A stretch of DNA of 64,000 bases, taken from an uncultured Oscillospiraceae bacterium (lineage in GTDB: Bacteria > Bacillota > Clostridia > Oscillospirales > Ruminococcaceae). The notes beneath the pieces are model-generated. The model was not told the DNA's origin, did not search any database, and saw only the letters and a program-made list of their open reading frames with translations. Within the stretch, counting starts at the first letter, position 1. Each line of letters begins with the position of its first letter. Of the stretch, positions 29,761 through 38,452 are shown in pieces. Position numbers and translations under genes: made by a program. Location: contig CAJUMG010000003.1 in the NCBI GenBank assembly GCA_910587335.1, positions 63,169-127,168 on the forward strand, written 5' to 3'.

Positions 29761-29789
29761 TTGCGTTTTTGCAAAAAGCGTGTTATGAT
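29761..29789 (+). promoter_or_regulatory. Promoter of the lysine-riboswitch dap operon
   Basis: TTGCGT (29761-29766) and TATGAT (29784-29789) are 17 bp apart, with TGT before the -10. The riboswitch aptamer begins 13 bases later. Confidence 0.6.
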
Positions 29790-29801
29790 GCGGACTATAT
29801 T

Positions 29802-30053
29802 GATAGAGGCGCGAAAGCGATGATCCGTCCCTCAGCCGGCAGGCGATGAGGGGACGAAGAGGCAATTTCGCCGAACTGGCTCTGGCAGGCGTGTCAGGCT
29901 GGTGGGCCTGTGGAGAAGATCCCCAGGACTGTCTGCAATGAAAATGCAGGAGTGCTATCTTTAGGTCTTATACAAACAGGGCGGACCGGCGAAAAAGCGG
30001 TCCCCCTCGTATCGGGCTGTGAAGGGCGCTCCCCTTCGCGGCCTTTTTGTTTT
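29802..30053 (+). promoter_or_regulatory. Lysine riboswitch (L box) with terminator
   Basis: Conserved L-box blocks appear in order: GATAGAGGCGCG (29802), AAGAGGCAATTTCGCCGAA near 29858, a GGCTGGTGGGCC segment near 29898, GACTGTC near 29930, and GGAGTGCTATCT closing the aptamer near 29960. A 12-bp terminator stem (GGCTGTGAAGGG with CCCTTCGCGGCC, 30015-30043) and T run follow. With lysine bound, such RNAs terminate; the controlled genes here are dapF-dapA-dapB-dapH. Confidence 0.93.
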
Positions 30054-30132
30054 GCCCAAAATAAGCTGAGAAAGCCTTTTGGCGCATATACTACAAAAAG
30101 GCGGCGGGATCTTGTATCGGGGAGAGTGTGAC

Positions 30133-30294
30133 ATGGAAAGAGAATATCTTCTTTTCCCACAGGAGGTGACGGCGGCGGGCAGCTGCGCTTTTGGCGCGGA
30201 CGCCCGAGGAAAATCCGCCGTTCGGCGAGAAAACCCAGTGGGAGGAGGGAGCTTATATGCTAAAGGTAGCCAAATACCATGGCTGCGGAAATGA
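30133..30294 (+). CDS. Possible short upstream reading frame overlapping dapF
   Basis: ATG 30133, preceded by GGGGAGAG, opens a 53-codon frame (MEREYLLFPQEVTAAGSC...) that ends 38 bases inside dapF in another frame. I recognise no family. It may be a leader peptide that couples translation to dapF, or chance coding in a G+C-rich leader. Confidence is low. Confidence 0.25.
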   Translation: MEREYLLFPQEVTAAGSCAFGADARGKSAVRRENPVGGGSLYAKGSQIPWLRK

Positions 30295-31072
30295 CTTTTT
30301 GATTTTACGGGAGAAAGAAGCTGCGGGATACCAGTTGGACCGGCTGATTCCGGCCATCTGCGACCGGCACACCGGCATTGGGGCCGACGGGTTTATTCTG
30401 GTGCGGGAAAGCCCGCTGACCATGCTGTTTTACAACTGCGATGGGTCCCGGGCGCCTATGTGCGGCAACGGCATCCGCTGCTTCGCAAAATTTTGCCTGG
30501 ACGAAGGGATCGTGGACGCGGACCGATTCGACGTACAGACGCTGGCAGGGGTTAAGACGGTGACGGTGGTGGACCGAGAGCCGTTCTTTGCCCGGGTAGC
30601 CATGGGGAAAGCGGATTTTTCCCCACAGGCGATTGGGGTGGACCGGTCCGGTCCGGCCCTGGGAATGACCGTTCTGGCACAGGGACAGCCGGTGGTGGTG
30701 GACAGCTTTTTTCTCTCTACCGTTCACACCGTTTGGTTTGTGGACGACCCGGAGGACCCCGAAACCCAGCGCCTGGCGGGCGCCATCTGCGAAAGCCCGG
30801 TCTACCGGGAAAAGACCAATGTCAACATGGTGCAGGTGCTGGACCCAAAAACCATCCGGATGCGGACCTGGGAACGGGGGGTGGGCATGACGCTGGCCTG
30901 CGGAACCGGAGCCTGCGCCGCCGCGGTGGACGCCCATCGCCTAGGAAAATGCGAAAATCAGGTGGAGGTTTTGCTGCCGAAGGGCCGCTTGACCATCCAG
31001 ATAGAAGAGGACGGGAGCGTGTGGATGAGCGGCCCGGCCCGGCGGATTATAAAAGGAGTGTATGAAGGATGA
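30257..31072 (+). CDS. dapF: Diaminopimelate epimerase
   Basis: DapF interconverts LL- and meso-diaminopimelate, the last step before lysine and the source of meso-DAP for peptidoglycan. The 271-residue product has both catalytic cysteines: MCGNGIRCFAKF near residue 73 and ACGTGACAAAV near 215. The N-terminus is KYHGCGNDFLIL. ATG 30257 follows GGGAGGAGGG; a longer frame upstream runs through the leader and is not favoured. The stop overlaps the dapA start (ATGA). Confidence 0.95.
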   Translation: MLKVAKYHGCGNDFLILREKEAAGYQLDRLIPAICDRHTGIGADGFILVRESPLTMLFYNCDGSRAPMCGNGIRCFAKFCLDEGIVDADRFDVQTLAGVKTVTVVDREPFFARVAMGKADFSPQAIGVDRSGPALGMTVLAQGQPVVVDSFFLSTVHTVWFVDDPEDPETQRLAGAICESPVYREKTNVNMVQVLDPKTIRMRTWERGVGMTLACGTGACAAAVDAHRLGKCENQVEVLLPKGRLTIQIEEDGSVWMSGPARRIIKGVYEG

Positions 31073-31953
31073 ATTTGCAAGGATCGATTGTAGCGCTGAT
31101 AACCCCGTTCCATCCGGACGGGACGGTACATTTTGAACGGCTGGGCCAGCTGATTGACTGGCAGATTGAACAGGGAACCGACGGAATTCTGGTGCTGGGT
31201 ACCACCGGGGAATCCTCCACCATGAGCCATGAGGAGGACGACGAGGTCTGCCGCTACACCATCGACCGGGTGGCGGGCCGGGTGCCGGTGATTGCGGGCA
31301 GCGGCTCCAACTCCACCGAAACCCAGCTGGAAAAAAGCGTGAAGTACGCGAAAATGGGGGCGGACGCGCTTTTGTGCATCACCCCTTACTACATCAAGGC
31401 CAACGCCGAGGGAATGTACCGCCATTTCGCCGATGTGGCCGACCGGGTGGACGTACCGGTGATTTTGTACAACGTCCCCGGGCGGACCGGCTGCTCGATC
31501 CCGGTGGAGACGGTGGCCCGGCTGTCCCGGCATCCTAACATCTGCGGGATCAAGGAGGCCAGCGGCGACATCTCCTACGCGGTGAAGATCGCCCGGTATC
31601 TATCCGACGATTTTTGCATGTTCTGCGGCAACGACGACATCACCCTGCCCCTTCTGTCCCTGGGGGCTAAGGGGGTCATCTCGGTCTGGGCCAACATCAT
31701 GCCCGCCGTCTGCCACCAGATGGTATCCGACTATCTGGCAGGGTACCGGGAAAAGGCGCTGGCGGCTCAGCTTAGGTATCTGGACCTGATAAACGCTTTG
31801 TTTATGGAGGTAAATCCCATCCCGGTGAAAGAGGCCATGAACCTGATGGGGATGGAGGTAGGCGGCTACCGGCTGCCCTTGTGTCCCATGAGTGAAGAGC
31901 ACCGGGAACAGCTAACCCAGATCATGCGGCAGGCGGGACTTTCGGTAAAATAG
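31069..31953 (+). CDS. dapA: 4-hydroxy-tetrahydrodipicolinate synthase
   Basis: DapA condenses pyruvate with aspartate semialdehyde. The 294-residue TIM-barrel protein has GTTGESSTMSHEE near residue 44, the tyrosine segment YNVPGRTGCSIP near 133 and the Schiff-base lysine in ICGIKEASGDI near 161. It is joined to dapF by ATGA, so translation is probably coupled. Lysine feedback could act on the enzyme as well as on the riboswitch; the sequence alone does not show this. Confidence 0.96.
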   Translation: MNLQGSIVALITPFHPDGTVHFERLGQLIDWQIEQGTDGILVLGTTGESSTMSHEEDDEVCRYTIDRVAGRVPVIAGSGSNSTETQLEKSVKYAKMGADALLCITPYYIKANAEGMYRHFADVADRVDVPVILYNVPGRTGCSIPVETVARLSRHPNICGIKEASGDISYAVKIARYLSDDFCMFCGNDDITLPLLSLGAKGVISVWANIMPAVCHQMVSDYLAGYREKALAAQLRYLDLINALFMEVNPIPVKEAMNLMGMEVGGYRLPLCPMSEEHREQLTQIMRQAGLSVK

Positions 31954-32034
31954 CGCTGATGGGGTGGGACTGGAGGTCTTTTGCCATCGGTCCGCGGGAA
32001 CAGCGAAAGCTTTTGAAAATAAAGGAGGGCGCAG

Positions 32035-32778
32035 ATGAAAATTCTACTCACAGGCGGCGGCCGAATGGGCCGGATGGTTCAGGAAGAGGTCCGGCAGAAG
32101 GGCTGGGAGGTGCTGGCGGTGCTGGACAAGGAGAACGCCGGGCGGCTGGCAGAGCTGCAAAGGGCGGACCTGGTCCTGGATTTTTCCCATCCGGATATGC
32201 TGGAGCCGCTACAGGCGTATGTCCGGCGGACCCAAACGCCGCTTTTGTCCGGCACCACCGGATACGATGAGGCGGGCCTTGCCCGGCTGCGGGCGCTGGG
32301 AGAGGTCGTACCGGTGCTGTACTCGGCCAACTACAGCCTGGGCATTGCCCTTTTGGGAAGGATGCTGCGGCAGTTTGGCCCCGCGCTGCTGGAAAGCTTT
32401 GAGCCGGAGCTGGTGGAAAAGCATCACCGGCTCAAGGCGGACGCCCCCAGCGGTACCGCCATCCTCCTGGCGGACGCGCTGGACCCGGACCGGCAGCTTC
32501 GGCGGGTGTCCGGCCGGGAGGGCTTTTGCGGCCAGCGAAGCCGGTCGGAAATGGGGATGTTTTCGGTGCGGGGCGGCACGGTGGCTGGGGAGCACACCCT
32601 GTACTTTTTCGGCGAGGATGAGACCATCACCCTGAGCCACACCGCCGCCAGCCGCCGGATTTTCGCGGCGGGCGCGGTCAAGGCGGGGTCGCTTTTGGTC
32701 CGGCGGTCCCCGGGCTTTTACACGCTGGAGGACATTTTGTTTGCCTCCCCGAAGGAAGAAAGGACGGTTTTAGGATGA
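32035..32778 (+). CDS. dapB: 4-hydroxy-tetrahydrodipicolinate reductase
   Basis: DapB reduces hydroxy-tetrahydrodipicolinate with NAD(P)H. The 247-residue protein has the Rossmann start [13 protein letters not shown], the [11 protein letters not shown] segment and the catalytic [15 protein letters not shown] motif near residue 126. GGAGGG precedes ATG 32035. The stop overlaps the dapH start by four bases. It is somewhat short for DapB (often about 250-270 residues) but has all the key motifs. Confidence 0.95.
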   Translation: MKILLTGGGRMGRMVQEEVRQKGWEVLAVLDKENAGRLAELQRADLVLDFSHPDMLEPLQAYVRRTQTPLLSGTTGYDEAGLARLRALGEVVPVLYSANYSLGIALLGRMLRQFGPALLESFEPELVEKHHRLKADAPSGTAILLADALDPDRQLRRVSGREGFCGQRSRSEMGMFSVRGGTVAGEHTLYFFGEDETITLSHTAASRRIFAAGAVKAGSLLVRRSPGFYTLEDILFASPKEERTVLG

Positions 32779-33494
32779 ACGCAGAAGAGATTATCGAGTA
32801 CATTCGCTCCTCCCCCAAAAAAACGCCGGTGCGGGTCTGGCTCCAGCTGTCCCAGCCGGTGGATTTTCCCGGTTCCAGACAGTTTTTGGGCGGAAACGGG
32901 TTTTCGGTGGTGTTCGGCGACTGGGAGGACATCCGCCCGGTGCTGGAGGGGAACCGGGATAAAATTCTATCCCAGCAGGTTGAGAACGACGCCCGCAACT
33001 CCGCCATTCCCCTGTTGGACAAAACGGCGGTCCATGCCCGGATTGAGCCGGGAGCGATTATCCGCGAGCAGGTGGAAATTGGGGCCGGCGCAGTGATTAT
33101 GATGGGTGCGATTCTCAACATCGGCGCGGTGGTCGGGGAAGAAACCATGATCGACATGGGCGCGGTGCTAGGCGGACGGGCCACGGTGGGCAGGCGCTGC
33201 CATATCGGGGCCGGCGCGGTGCTGGCCGGGGTGATCGAGCCGCCGTCCGCTCAGCCGGTAGTGGTGGAGGACGATGTGCTCATCGGGGCCAACGCGGTGG
33301 TCATCGAGGGGGTGCGCGTTGGCAAAGGGGCGGTAGTTGCCGCCGGCGCTGTAGTCATCGAGGATGTGGCCCCCGGCATGGTAGTGGCGGGCGTTCCGGC
33401 GCGGGTGATCAAGAAAAAGGACGAAAAATCCATCCGCAAAACCGAGCTGGTGGACGCGCTGCGGGAGCTGGGCCAAAAGGACGCGGAAGAATAA
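32775..33494 (+). CDS. dapH: Tetrahydrodipicolinate N-acetyltransferase
   Basis: DapH acetylates tetrahydrodipicolinate, the committed step of the acetylase branch. The 239-residue product has the DapH N-terminal domain ([19 protein letters not shown]) and a left-handed beta-helix of hexapeptide repeats (residues about 85-215, for example IRVGKG-type repeats and [11 protein letters not shown]). Its presence, rather than dapD, points to acetyl intermediates and explains the patA and deacetylase genes upstream. It closes the riboswitch operon. Confidence 0.94.
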   Translation: MNAEEIIEYIRSSPKKTPVRVWLQLSQPVDFPGSRQFLGGNGFSVVFGDWEDIRPVLEGNRDKILSQQVENDARNSAIPLLDKTAVHARIEPGAIIREQVEIGAGAVIMMGAILNIGAVVGEETMIDMGAVLGGRATVGRRCHIGAGAVLAGVIEPPSAQPVVVEDDVLIGANAVVIEGVRVGKGAVVAAGAVVIEDVAPGMVVAGVPARVIKKKDEKSIRKTELVDALRELGQKDAEE

Positions 33495-33500
33495 ACAAAA

Positions 33501-33553
33501 AAGCTGGGACTGTGAAAGGCGCTTTGGCCGCTTTTCCCAGTCCGTTTTTTTGT
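33501..33553 (+). terminator. Terminator after dapH
   Basis: GGACTG and CAGTCC bracket a GAAAGGCG/CCGCTTTTC inner stem and are followed by GTTTTTTT, seven bases after the dapH stop. Confidence 0.7.
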
Positions 33554-33904
33554 AAAGACCCGCCGCCGGTTCTATCCCATGTAAAAATCCTGGAAGCAAG
33601 CAAGAAAGGCTGTTTTTTTTAAGAAAGATTTGTTATAATAAGAATTACGAAAATTTTTGCGGATCGCTGCCCTTCTTTTAAAAAAGAGGATTGATTTTAT
33701 GGTCCGCAGTGGGAAAACTAGAAAATAGGGCGAAAACGTCCGCCCAGCTTTGGGGAACGCGCGCTTTGCGCGATGTGAAGGCGGTGAGGCATTTTGCAAA
33801 AAAAAGAGAATTTGGCGCCGGCTCCAAAAATGGTGAAGAAAAATCCGTCCCCTGATCGTTCTTTAAAAAGAGGAAGAAAAAGAAAGAAAAAAGGGGGATC
33901 TTCG
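33554..33904 (+). other. Long leader before the glycosyltransferase gene
   Basis: An extended -10 promoter TGTTATAAT (33631-33639) lies at its start, giving a leader of about 260 bases. A small GCGCGC/GCGCG hairpin occurs near 33762. I see no known riboswitch and no convincing gene; a lysine-rich frame in phase with the glycosyltransferase (from 33794) looks like read-through of the leader. Confidence 0.5.
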
Positions 33905-34942
33905 ATGATTTTCATCAATATGCTCTCTACAGCGGGGATGACCAAGGGTCATGGGGTACTTTCCGCTTTCGAGGAACAGACCCGCCTGGTGAGAGAAGGG
34001 CTGGGCGATCAGTACACCATTCTGATCAACAGCTGGAAAAAGGCGGATATTTTGCATTTTCATACAGTTAACCCCAGCTTTTTGCTCCGCAGCTGGTTTA
34101 CAAGTGCGGTCAAGGTGGGATATGTACACTTTCTGCCCCAAACGCTGGAGGGCTCCATTCGGCTGCCAAAGCTGATTCAAAAGCTGCTTTGCAAATACGT
34201 GCTGCTTTTTTATCAGTCCATGGACAAGCTGATTGTGGTCAACCCCTCCTTTATCCCCAAGCTGGTGGAATGCGGCATACCCGAGGAGAAGGTGACCTAC
34301 ATCCCCAATTTTGTGGATGACGAGCAGTTCCACCCTATCGGGGAGGAGCGGCGGCAGCTGGTCCGGCAAAAGTACGGACTAGACGGGGGGGGGGTACTTA
34401 CGATCCTCTGTGCCGGTCAGATGCAAAAGCGCAAGGGCTTTTTGGACTTTCTGGAAACGGCCCGCCGCTGCCCGGATATGCGGTTTGTCTGGGCGGGAGG
34501 CTTCTCTTTTGGAAAGATCACCGACGGATACGAGGAAATCCGTCAGGCGGTGGAGCAGCTGCCGGACAACGTAACCCTGACGGGCATTGTGCCCCGAGAG
34601 GAAATGAACGATCTGTACAATGCGGCGGATGTGTTTTTTCTGCCGTCCTTTGACGAATTATTCCCCATGACGCTTTTGGAGGCCATGTGCTGCCACAAGC
34701 CGATTTTGGTGCGGGACCTGGAGCTTTACCCCTGCATTTTAGAGGGGTATTACTCCGCCGCCTCGGACGTGGAGGGATTTGTCCGCCAGCTGCGGGCGCT
34801 GACCGATCCGGCGGTTCGAAAAGAGGCGGCCGCCCGGTCCGCCGAGGGGCACCAACGCTATACCAAGCAGGCGGTGCTCTCCTACTGGAAAAACTGCTAC
34901 GCCTCTTTATTGCCACAGGCGCGGGGTGACCTGCATTTATGA
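33905..34942 (+). CDS. Family 4 glycosyltransferase with an in-frame G10 tract
   Basis: The 345-residue protein has a GT-B fold. The N-terminal half lacks strong motifs; the C-terminal half has the CAGQMQKRKGFLDFL segment, VTLTGIVPREEM and the GT4 E-x7-E region FLPSFDELFPMTLLEAM. It probably transfers a sugar to a membrane lipid or envelope polymer, since a TVP38 membrane gene overlaps its end by ATGA. ATG 33905 follows AAAGGGGG. A run of ten G at 34385-34394 encodes GGG within the GLDGGGVLTIL segment and is in frame here; a length change would truncate the protein. Confidence 0.85.
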   Translation: MIFINMLSTAGMTKGHGVLSAFEEQTRLVREGLGDQYTILINSWKKADILHFHTVNPSFLLRSWFTSAVKVGYVHFLPQTLEGSIRLPKLIQKLLCKYVLLFYQSMDKLIVVNPSFIPKLVECGIPEEKVTYIPNFVDDEQFHPIGEERRQLVRQKYGLDGGGVLTILCAGQMQKRKGFLDFLETARRCPDMRFVWAGGFSFGKITDGYEEIRQAVEQLPDNVTLTGIVPREEMNDLYNAADVFFLPSFDELFPMTLLEAMCCHKPILVRDLELYPCILEGYYSAASDVEGFVRQLRALTDPAVRKEAAARSAEGHQRYTKQAVLSYWKNCYASLLPQARGDLHL

Positions 34943-35535
34943 GCATTCCAGGAGGAAAAATTCTCAGCACGGCGGTCACGGTCATCGGCATTGTAATTTC
35001 GCTGATTCTGGTCATTATGGGACTGAAAATGGGGGTTTTTACCTCTCCGGAGACCTTGCAGACCTTTTTGCAGGGGACCGGTATCTGGGCGCCGCTGGCC
35101 TTTGTGGCGATTCAGATTGTGCAGGTGGTGTTCCCCATCATCCCCGGCGGACTTACCTGTGTGGCAGGGGTGCTGATGTTCGGACCGGTGTGGGGCTTTG
35201 TCTATAATTACGCGGGGATCTGCGTCGGCTCCGGCATCAACTTTTTTTTAGCCAAGCGGTATGGCCGCCCCTTTGTGGAGCGTTCGGTCTCTGAAAAGGT
35301 GTGGGGAAAATACATCAAGTGGTTAGATTCCCCCAAATTCGATCTGTATTTTGCCTTGGCGATTTTTTTGCCGGTTGCGCCGGACGATTTTCTCTGCCTG
35401 CTGGCGGGTTTGACCCCGATGAAATTCCGGCGGTTTGCCGCCATCATATTGCTGGGCAAGCCCCTTTCCCTGCTGGCATACAGCTGGGGACTGGCGACCG
35501 CTTTAAGCTGGCTGGCTCAGTTTTTGGCCAAGTAA
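34939..35535 (+). CDS. TVP38/TMEM64 family membrane protein
   Basis: The 198-residue protein has about five hydrophobic segments and the SNARE-associated/DedA-like core: VFPIIPGGLTCVAGVLMFGP, then FFLAKRYGRPFVE and FLPVAPDDFLCLLAGLTPMK. The family includes lipid scramblase or flippase-like membrane proteins. It overlaps the glycosyltransferase gene by four bases, so the pair may handle a glycolipid. This role is inferred from context. Confidence 0.85.
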   Translation: MSIPGGKILSTAVTVIGIVISLILVIMGLKMGVFTSPETLQTFLQGTGIWAPLAFVAIQIVQVVFPIIPGGLTCVAGVLMFGPVWGFVYNYAGICVGSGINFFLAKRYGRPFVERSVSEKVWGKYIKWLDSPKFDLYFALAIFLPVAPDDFLCLLAGLTPMKFRRFAAIILLGKPLSLLAYSWGLATALSWLAQFLAK

Positions 35536-35573
35536 AGGCCGTCCGGAGGATCGAAGCCATAAAAAAAGCCATC

Positions 35574-35631
35574 AAACCCGAAGGGACAGGGGGCGGACGT
35601 TTGTCCCCTTCGCCCTTTCGGGGGTTTTTTC
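35574..35631 (+). terminator. Terminator after the TVP38 gene
   Basis: A long imperfect stem (AAACCCGAAGGG with CCCTTTCGGGGGTTT and inner GGGCG/CGCCC) ends in a T run, 40 bases after the stop. Confidence 0.7.
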
Positions 35632-35656
35632 TATCACAAGACAAAAAGGAGGAAGC

Positions 35657-36268
35657 ATGGTGACCGAACGGGAAAAGATGCTGTCCGGGCTTTTGTACGA
35701 CCCTTCCGACCGGGAGCTGACCGACCTGCGGCAACGGGCCTTTCAGCTGGTGGAGCGGTTTAACCGTCTGCAAAAGGAGGATGCCGCCGCCCAGCGGGAG
35801 ATTTTGGAAGCTCTTTTGGGCAAAATGGGAAAAAACGTGACCTTTCGGGCAGCGGTGCGGTTCGATTACGGCTGCAACACCTATGTCGGGGACAACTGTT
35901 ACTTTAACTTTAACGCGGTGTTTTTGGACTGCGCCCCCATCCGCATTGGCTCTAACGTGATGGTGGGACCGGGCGGCTCCTTTTTTACTGCGCTGCATCC
36001 CCTGCTGGCCGAGGAACGCAACGCCCGGACCGGTCCCGACGGGCGGCGGTACAACCTGGAATACGCAAAGCCCATTACGGTCGAGGATAATGTGTGGCTG
36101 GGCGGAAATGTGGTGGTCAACGGCGGGGTCACGATTGGTCACGATGCGGTCATCGGCTCGGGCAGCGTTGTCACCCGGGACATTCCGCCGGGGGTTTTCG
36201 CCGCCGGGGTTCCCTGCCGGGTGATCCGGCCCATCACCGAGGCGGACCGGATGGAGCCGCTGGAATAA
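35657..36268 (+). CDS. Maltose/galactoside-type O-acetyltransferase
   Basis: The 203-residue protein is a hexapeptide-repeat acetyltransferase of the LacA/Maa type. It has the N-terminal MLSGLLYDPSD, the FDYGCNTYVGDNCYFNFNAVF segment, the catalytic histidine in FFTALHPLL and the C-terminal VVTRDIPPGVFAAGVPCRVIR. Members move an acetyl group from acetyl-CoA to a sugar hydroxyl. AAAGGAGG precedes ATG 35657. The real sugar substrate is unknown; the neighbouring envelope genes make a surface-glycan role possible. Confidence 0.9.
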   Translation: MVTEREKMLSGLLYDPSDRELTDLRQRAFQLVERFNRLQKEDAAAQREILEALLGKMGKNVTFRAAVRFDYGCNTYVGDNCYFNFNAVFLDCAPIRIGSNVMVGPGGSFFTALHPLLAEERNARTGPDGRRYNLEYAKPITVEDNVWLGGNVVVNGGVTIGHDAVIGSGSVVTRDIPPGVFAAGVPCRVIRPITEADRMEPLE

Positions 36269-36272
36269 AAGG

Positions 36273-36312
36273 AAAAAGCTTTGGAAAAGTTGTCCTTTTC
36301 CAAAGCTTTTTT
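36273..36312. terminator. Strong bidirectional terminator
   Basis: AAAAAGCTTTGGAAAA and TTTTCCAAAGCTTTTT form a perfect 16-bp stem around a 7-base loop between two convergent genes. Confidence 0.9.
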
Positions 36313-36326
36313 GCTATAGGCTGGGT

Positions 36327-37198
36327 TTAATAGGCGCCGGTGCGGGGATTGCTTTTATTAGAAGACGAGGTGGTGTCGGAGCTGGACCCACCGAACGGGC
36401 CCTTGTAGCTGCCGCCGCTTGAGGAGCTAGACGAAGAACTGGTACCGCTCAAGCTACGAACCGCCCTTTCGGTGATGATGTAGTAGCTGTTGTGCTTAAT
36501 GTTAAAACTTAAATAACCATTTTCATCGATTGCTCGATTTTCTGCAATCAACTCCAGCTCATGACTTGTTGGGTTAAAGTAATAAACCCAACAAGATGTT
36601 TGTTTGGAATTGGGGAAAATGTCGTCTATATGCACACTGATCATCGCCGTTCCAGGCAAATCTCCGTTATTCGCGAAGGAAAGAACCGTGGTAAGCGTAT
36701 TTCCTACCAGGTCGGCGATCCAGTTTTTGTTGGGGCCAGTCATGTTCTTTAGCGATGAGATTTCCACCTTTAAGTCAATTTGTTTGGGATTTTTGATAGT
36801 CTTTCCCTCAAAAAGCCATTGCACATAACCATCAAACAAGGCGATGGATTTATCCTTCCCTTGAATAGCGGAAAATACATCGGATCCCAATGTGGAATGA
36901 CTATCGTAGTAAATTTTGATAAGGCTTCCTTCCGGCTGTGCTTTAATATCATTGACAAGCGTATTGCTGGTGATATCTGTAGAGAAATCCGCGTCGACGA
37001 TACCAGTGTCAGAACTGCCGGTGTCAGAACTGCTAGTGCCAGGATTGGACTCTATAGTAGAACTTGGTGTAGTAGTTTCCTCTGCACGCACATATTGCCC
37101 CTCGGGGGGGGGGTATTCGCAGACGCATAAAAAACGCCTGCCAAGGCCAGTACGACTGTAAAAGAAGCCAGCACAGTTTTAACCTTTCTTTTTTTCAT
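36327..37198 (-). pseudogene. Secreted Ser-rich protein gene, split by a G10/C10 tract (possible phase-OFF state)
   Basis: ATG 37198, after a GAAAGAGGTG box, encodes a signal peptide (MKKRKVKTVLASFTVVLALA, cleavage likely after YASA). The frame then enters a run of ten C on the coding strand (37104-37113 as G). With ten, it reads out of phase; with eight or eleven it joins the downstream 254-codon frame (EGQYVRAEETTTPS...). The mature part is Ser/Thr-rich, has a globular middle, an eight-Ser run, and ends exactly at NPRTGAY, a sortase-like motif without a membrane tail. Either slipped-strand phase variation or a fixed frameshift would explain this. Confidence 0.7.
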
Positions 37199-37300
37199 AT
37201 AAACACCTCTTTCAAAGTTCTTGTTTCTATTATATTGGCAGATCGCCGAAAAGTAAAGGCCCAAAGGGAAAAAATGGACAAGATTTTTCCAAAATCTGGC

Positions 37301-38386
37301 TCACCCTTCCCCCCACAGGCCGATGAGGTTGATCTCCCAAGCGGGGATGTAGGGAAACCGCCGCAGATACAGGCGATACCCGGGCTGGATGCGTTCAATT
37401 TGCAGCGGTAAGGCGAACAGATCCTCGCTGCGGTGGTAGGCGCTGATCATCAGCTTGGGCCGGTGGCGGCGGATGACCCCCGCTGCGCCCAAAATCGCCC
37501 GGGACTCGCTGCCCTCCACGTCCATCTTTAAAAAGGTCACCGGGGCCCGGCCCACCAGATTGTCCAGGGAATCCGCCGGAACCTCCCGCCCGGCGGCGGC
37601 GACGGCGGAATTTCGCCCCGCCTTGGGCGCGAAGAACAGCTTTTCCCGGTCGTCCCAGGCGGCAAGATTCCACAGCCGGACCCTCTCGCCGGGGACAAGA
37701 CCCAGCTCCTTTGCCCGGGCGCAGAGCTTGCGGTAATTTTTTGGGTCCGGCTCCAGGGCATAGATGGCGCGAAAGCGCCCGCCGGTCTGGGCCAAAAATT
37801 CCGCGACGGTGTCGCCGTTATAGGCGCCCAGATCGGCGAAGGATTCTTCGGGGCCAAGCCGAAGCAAACTGGAAAAAGCCTCCCCACGGGGGGAGGCGGT
37901 GGCGGCCAGATACCCCACCTGCCCGGTGAGCTTATAGGCGATCAGGTCCCGGTAAGTTTGGCGGGACCGATCGTCCGCCAGCAGCGCCAGGGCCGCTTCG
38001 GCCTCGGGCAGATGGGCCGCCAGAAAGTCCCGGTCGAACAGATTCTCCCCGGCCACCGGAACGTCCGGGGCGTACAGCTCGTACCGGCGGGACAGGGCAA
38101 AAATCGCCTCCATGGTGGGGGTGTCCTGCACCGCAAAGGCGGTGACGATGACAAAATCCCGGTACTGCTCTTCGATCTCCGCCAGGCGCTTGACCCGCTT
38201 GCCGTGAAAGCTCTGCCCGCGAACAAATCCGTCGCTGGCGAAAAAATCCTGGACGGCCACCCCCATCCGGTCCAGATAGTAAAGGATGTGGTCCGCGCCG
38301 TTACCCATGCCGTACATGACGATCGGCTTTTGGGTTTTTTGCAGCCGCTCCCAACAGGTGGGCAGGGATAAAAGGGAATCCAGCAA
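37301..38386 (-). CDS. FkbM family methyltransferase
   Basis: The 361-residue protein has an N-terminal nucleotide-fold segment (PIVMYGMGNGADHILYYL) and a C-terminal SAM-dependent methyltransferase domain. The SAM motif is FADLGAYNGDTVAEFL near residue 185; YALEPDPKNYRKL and VTFLKMDVEGSE follow, as in FkbM enzymes. Such proteins often methylate sugars of surface glycans. The TTG start at 38386 follows GGAGGTGA. The substrate is unknown. Confidence 0.87.
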   Translation of the reverse strand: MLDSLLSLPTCWERLQKTQKPIVMYGMGNGADHILYYLDRMGVAVQDFFASDGFVRGQSFHGKRVKRLAEIEEQYRDFVIVTAFAVQDTPTMEAIFALSRRYELYAPDVPVAGENLFDRDFLAAHLPEAEAALALLADDRSRQTYRDLIAYKLTGQVGYLAATASPRGEAFSSLLRLGPEESFADLGAYNGDTVAEFLAQTGGRFRAIYALEPDPKNYRKLCARAKELGLVPGERVRLWNLAAWDDREKLFFAPKAGRNSAVAAAGREVPADSLDNLVGRAPVTFLKMDVEGSESRAILGAAGVIRRHRPKLMISAYHRSEDLFALPLQIERIQPGYRLYLRRFPYIPAWEINLIGLWGEG

Positions 38387-38452
38387 GGATCGTCACCTCC
38401 GGGCTTTATGCTTCCTTTAGTGTAGCACACCCTCCGCCAAACCGCAACCGCC

